Shown here piece by piece: positions 43,919 to 46,337 of a stretch of 46,337 bases of DNA. The position numbers and the translations under genes are program-made. Within the stretch, counting starts at the first letter, position 1. Each line of letters begins with the position of its first letter. This stretch comes from Methanosarcina sp. Ant1 (GTDB taxonomy: Archaea > Halobacteriota > Methanosarcinia > Methanosarcinales > Methanosarcinaceae), in contig MDTP02000059.1 in the NCBI GenBank assembly GCA_001714685.2, positions 1 through 46,337 on the forward strand. The letters are read 5' to 3'. The notes beneath the pieces are model-generated. The model searched no databases. It saw only the letters and a program-made list of their open reading frames with translations, and was not told the origin of the DNA.

Positions 43919-45181
43919 CTAAATAAAGATAAAATAAATAATAACGTCTAAAAAGGTAATTAAAGCCCCAATTCTGGAGAATTCTGCAAATGAGAGTGTT
44001 TCTCCTTCTTTTTCAGCATTTTGGATAATTATAACATTGCTAGCAGCTCCCAGAATGAGCAAATTACCCGCAATTGTACTTCCCGCAGCAAGCGCCATCA
44101 GTTGTCTTTGAGAAACAACACTACCCATTGCAGGCAGATAGAGCGCAACAAAGGGAACATTTGAAATAAGCTGACTCAGTCCAATACTGAGGGTAAGGAT
44201 CATTGGCACAGAGCCTAACTGCGGAGACAGTTTGCCAAGCAGTCCCTGACATGTTCCGGAAATCCATACGCTTTCCATCAGCACGAACATTGAAACGAAG
44301 AAGATGAGAGTTGTCCAGTCAATATTTTTCAAGACTTCAAAGCGCTTTCTGCTGAGCAGCACAGGCGATGCAGAGAGAAGAGCAATCCAGCTCAGATTAA
44401 AGTTCCAGGCAGGCAAGAACTCCACCAGAAAAATCTTACAGGCTATAAGAGTCAGCATAAGGAGAAGAGCCATTTTTGAAACCCTGGCGAGCTCAGGATC
44501 GGTAATAACTTCTTCAGAATGGATCTGTATCGATTTCCCGAATTCCCTTCGGAAAAAAAGTTTAAGCGCGGCATAAGCAATAATAAGGCATATAAGTGTT
44601 GGCAGGGCAAGCCAACGAAAAAAAGTTACAAAAGGGGCATCAAGATTTCCATCAATTGCTATGAGAAGGTTCTGCGGGTTTCCGATAGGGCTCATAACAC
44701 TTCCTGTAGTTACTCCGAAAGCCAGGGCAAAGAGCATAAGCTTGGGAGAGATGCCATACTTCCGGGAAAACTGCAGAACAAGCGGCGTTCCCATAATAGC
44801 CAGGGTGTCATTCATAAGGATTGCAGAAAGAAGCCCTGTAGAGAAGAGCACAAGCAAGACAAGTTGATCCGTATTCCTTGCCCTGGAAACTATCCTGCTC
44901 CCGAGACAGCCCAGATATCCGCTCCTGTTCAAAGCCTCTCCTACACAAAAGGCCCCGAAGAGAAAGATGAGCACATCAATATTAATTGCCCCAACTGCTT
45001 TTTCAGGAGAAATCTCTCCTAGTACCAGCACTAACAGAGCTCCAATTGTCATGACCTGCCAGATCTGCAGTCTTAAAGACCCAACCTGCCTGAGAGCGGT
45101 AAGTACAAAGACGCCCAGAAGGATAAGCACTGAAGGGTCAGGTAAAGATACAATAGAGAATAGCATAGACCCTGTTGCCAT
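43919..45181 (-). CDS. SLC13/ArsB/CitM-superfamily membrane permease
   Basis: A hydrophobic protein with about 11-12 membrane helices and the two-fold repeat of the ion transporter superfamily. The two substrate-site loops MSPIGNPQNLL and LGAASNVIII, one in each half, are those of ArsB, NhaD and SLC13-type carriers of anions. FLFGAFCVGEALNRSGYLG lies near the N-terminus. The frame runs on to 45283; I prefer the ATG at 45179-45181 (420 residues) because the added 34 residues are charged and atypical. Substrate (arsenite, sulfate, dicarboxylate or Na+) cannot be chosen from the sequence. Confidence 0.82.
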   Translation of the reverse strand: MATGSMLFSIVSLPDPSVLILLGVFVLTALRQVGSLRLQIWQVMTIGALLVLVLGEISPEKAVGAINIDVLIFLFGAFCVGEALNRSGYLGCLGSRIVSRARNTDQLVLLVLFSTGLLSAILMNDTLAIMGTPLVLQFSRKYGISPKLMLFALAFGVTTGSVMSPIGNPQNLLIAIDGNLDAPFVTFFRWLALPTLICLIIAYAALKLFFRREFGKSIQIHSEEVITDPELARVSKMALLLMLTLIACKIFLVEFLPAWNFNLSWIALLSASPVLLSRKRFEVLKNIDWTTLIFFVSMFVLMESVWISGTCQGLLGKLSPQLGSVPMILTLSIGLSQLISNVPFVALYLPAMGSVVSQRQLMALAAGSTIAGNLLILGAASNVIIIQNAEKEGETLSFAEFSRIGALITFLDVIIYFIFI

Positions 45182-45335
45182 AGAACCCACTGACTTAAAA
45201 AATATAAATTTAGAATGTGATATATACGTAAGTATAAAATTCCTGCGCTTGTGGAAGTATTCTACAGAAAAAGCAGCTTTCAAGATACGAAGAGTACGAA
45301 ATCCTTAAACATACACTGATAGATACATTTAGAGC

Positions 45336-45527
45336 ATGACAATATGGTTTCCTTTCTCAGCAACTATCCTTAAGGAAGGGAATTCTTATGTTTCAATCTG
45401 CCCGGAAGCTGATGTAATTTGTAAAGCAGAGACTGTCGAAAAAGCTCTCGAAAAACTGAAAGAAGAGGTTGAAAAATTCCTGGGAGAAGAGCTGCCTCAG
45501 GGATTTTCGAAAATTGTGTTTTACTAG
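45336..45527 (+). CDS. HicB-like small protein
   Basis: A 63-residue protein with the small alpha/beta HicB/UPF0150 pattern: FSATILKEGNSYVSICPEADVI, then ETVEKALEKLKEEVEKFL. The ATG at 45336 lies 154 bases from the divergent permease start. Toxin-antitoxin antitoxins of this shape normally sit beside a HicA toxin, and I find none, so it is probably an orphan with another role. Confidence 0.65.
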   Translation: MTIWFPFSATILKEGNSYVSICPEADVICKAETVEKALEKLKEEVEKFLGEELPQGFSKIVFY

Positions 45528-45588
45528 ACTTACAAACAAAAAAGAAAGAAGAAAAGGGAAATAACCCCTTTTAATTAGCTTACATTTA

Positions 45589-45777
45589 TCAGGCAGCTTC
45601 TGCTGCTTTTTTTATTCCATTAAATTTTGCCCCATTAACCAGTGAAATCACTTCAGCGGGAATATAGACCTTCCCAGTCACGGGAGCGTAGACAACTGTT
45701 CCTTCGAGTTCATCAGTTACGCCATTCTTGATAAGAATGTTCTTGCTCACTGGCAGTTCGGCATCTCCGATTCTCAA
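45589..45777 (-). CDS. Hypothetical small protein (62 residues)
   Basis: A frame with VVYAPVTGKVYIPAEVISLVNGAKFNG. Its only in-frame start is a TTG at 45775-45777, without a clear ribosome site. A run GCTGCTTTTTTTATT follows its stop on the plus strand and could be part of a terminator for the neighbour. The residue pattern is protein-like, but no family is recognised and it may be a fragment. Confidence 0.3.
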   Translation of the reverse strand: MRIGDAELPVSKNILIKNGVTDELEGTVVYAPVTGKVYIPAEVISLVNGAKFNGIKKAAEAA

Positions 45778-45856
45778 AATGGGGAAAAAGAGATTACATT
45801 TCCAATCAAATTCAGATAATTAACAAAAAAAGTAGAAAGTACAGTAGTAGAAGTAT

Positions 45857-45934
45857 AGTAAAAAAGCACAGTAAAAAAGCATAGTGAAAAAGCACAGTAA
45901 AAAAGCACAGTAAAAAAGCACAGTAAAAGAAGAA
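45857..45934. repeat. Six tandem 13-bp A-rich units
   Basis: The unit AGTAAAAAAGCAC begins at 45857, 45870, 45883, 45896, 45909 and 45922 with exact 13-bp spacing and few substitutions. It lies in the spacer (45778-46274) between the small hypothetical and the transposase; the last unit is degenerate. A minus-strand frame across it (45820-46011) gives a low-complexity Phe/Cys-rich peptide that I do not count as a gene. Confidence 0.92.
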
Positions 45935-46181
45935 TTAGAAAAAGCCCGGAAGTGCCATGTTCCTTTTACTGTAGCCCCCGATACAGTCGCTTCGAAAATA
46001 TGCTCCCCCAAGCATATTAATCTGGAACATGACTATGAGAACAGGATCTATGACTTCCGGGCGACTCTTTTACTTATTTATTCATTACCCCTTCGTTTAG
46101 TCACTCTTTCCGATCTGTTCACTCCTGGTTGCAATATACAATTATCCCACTTCGTTATTTAAATTAATTATACAAAAAATT

Positions 46182-46274
46182 GTGTAACTATTCAGATAGC
46201 CTTTCAAAGGCTACAATTTTTTCTCGTTTCGAGGAAAAATTGCATATAAATTGAATCCTATTTGTTTCGTTATT
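46182..46274 (+). mobile_element. Probable left end of an IS66-like insertion sequence
   Basis: The sequence from GTGTAACTATTCAGATAG (46182) onward, directly before the transposase start, contains two hairpins: TAGCCTTT-C-AAAGGCTA (46197-46213) and an inverted repeat around CTCGTTTCGAG (46225-46242). Where the terminal inverted repeat begins cannot be proved because the other end is outside the window. Confidence 0.35.
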
Positions 46275-46337
46275 ATGCTTACACGTGAAGAGATTTTTGT
46301 TATCTATGAAGCTGGTCCTGAAGCTGTAATTTCTGTA
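46275..46337 (+). CDS. IS66-family transposase, N-terminal part (continues outside window)
   Basis: The 21 codons present encode MLTREEIFVIYEAGPEAVIS, which matches the N-terminus of IS66-group transposases (typically an IYEAGPEAVV motif followed by a coiled coil). The gene is cut by the right edge of the window, so its integrity is unknown. Confidence 0.75.
   Translation, partial: MLTREEIFVIYEAGPEAVISV

Noticed and set aside
45336-45527. HicAB toxin-antitoxin pair
   Set aside because: Only a HicB-like protein is present; the neighbouring 62-residue frame is not HicA-like and is on the other strand.

Overview
The window is from a methanogenic archaeon that is almost certainly a Methanosarcina. 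The evidence is a F420H2:NADP oxidoreductase gene, a TATA-binding protein gene, archaeal TATA-box promoters, archaeal-type tRNAs without encoded CCA, a DRG-type GTPase, an FrhB-like protein built into a split glutamate synthase, and long AT-rich intergenic stretches with many short tandem repeats. The species cannot be fixed from sequence alone. There is no rRNA, CRISPR array or prophage; the only mobile element is the start of an IS66-like transposase at the right edge.

Left part (1-13 kb): npdG, a 216-bp tandem repeat block, a DUF2284 cysteine protein and an M24 peptidase lead into a nitrogen-assimilation region. Four tightly coupled minus-strand genes encode a glutamate synthase split into amidotransferase, ferredoxin-FMN synthase, GXGXG and FrhB-like (F420) subunits. 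glnA lies upstream on the same strand. glnA and the glutamate synthase operon both have a GGTA-N6-TACC-like (NrpR-type) palindrome at the same distance from a TATA box. Next come a frameshifted tspO, a DUF1059 protein, a small heat-shock protein and a decayed paralog of it.

Middle (13-30 kb): a DrrAB-like ABC exporter whose translation start region is duplicated; thiC; a family 2 glycosyltransferase; tbp with several TATA-like elements; then a chromosome-condensation operon read from right to left: an unrecognised coiled-coil protein, smc, scpA and scpB (ScpB has a long extra C-terminal domain). An iron module follows: a DtxR-family regulator with a DtxR-box-like palindrome in its promoter, and feoB.

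Right part (30-46 kb): a GNAT acetyltransferase, tRNA-Arg(CCU), a complete ECF biotin transporter (bioY plus two ATPases and EcfT), the wreck of an arsR-permease metal-resistance locus with its operator still visible, a PspC protein with EAKER repeats, tRNA-Arg(UCU), ilvE, a MoeA-binding-protein-like fusion, a DRG GTPase, a methyltransferase/ATP-grasp fusion, an ArsB/SLC13-type permease, a HicB-like protein and the partial transposase.

Most annotated genes are housekeeping. The points of interest are the F420-linked GS/GOGAT region with matched operators, the extra SMC-operon protein and extended ScpB, the methyltransferase/ATP-grasp fusion, and several recently broken genes (tspO, hsp20 paralog, arsR-permease).
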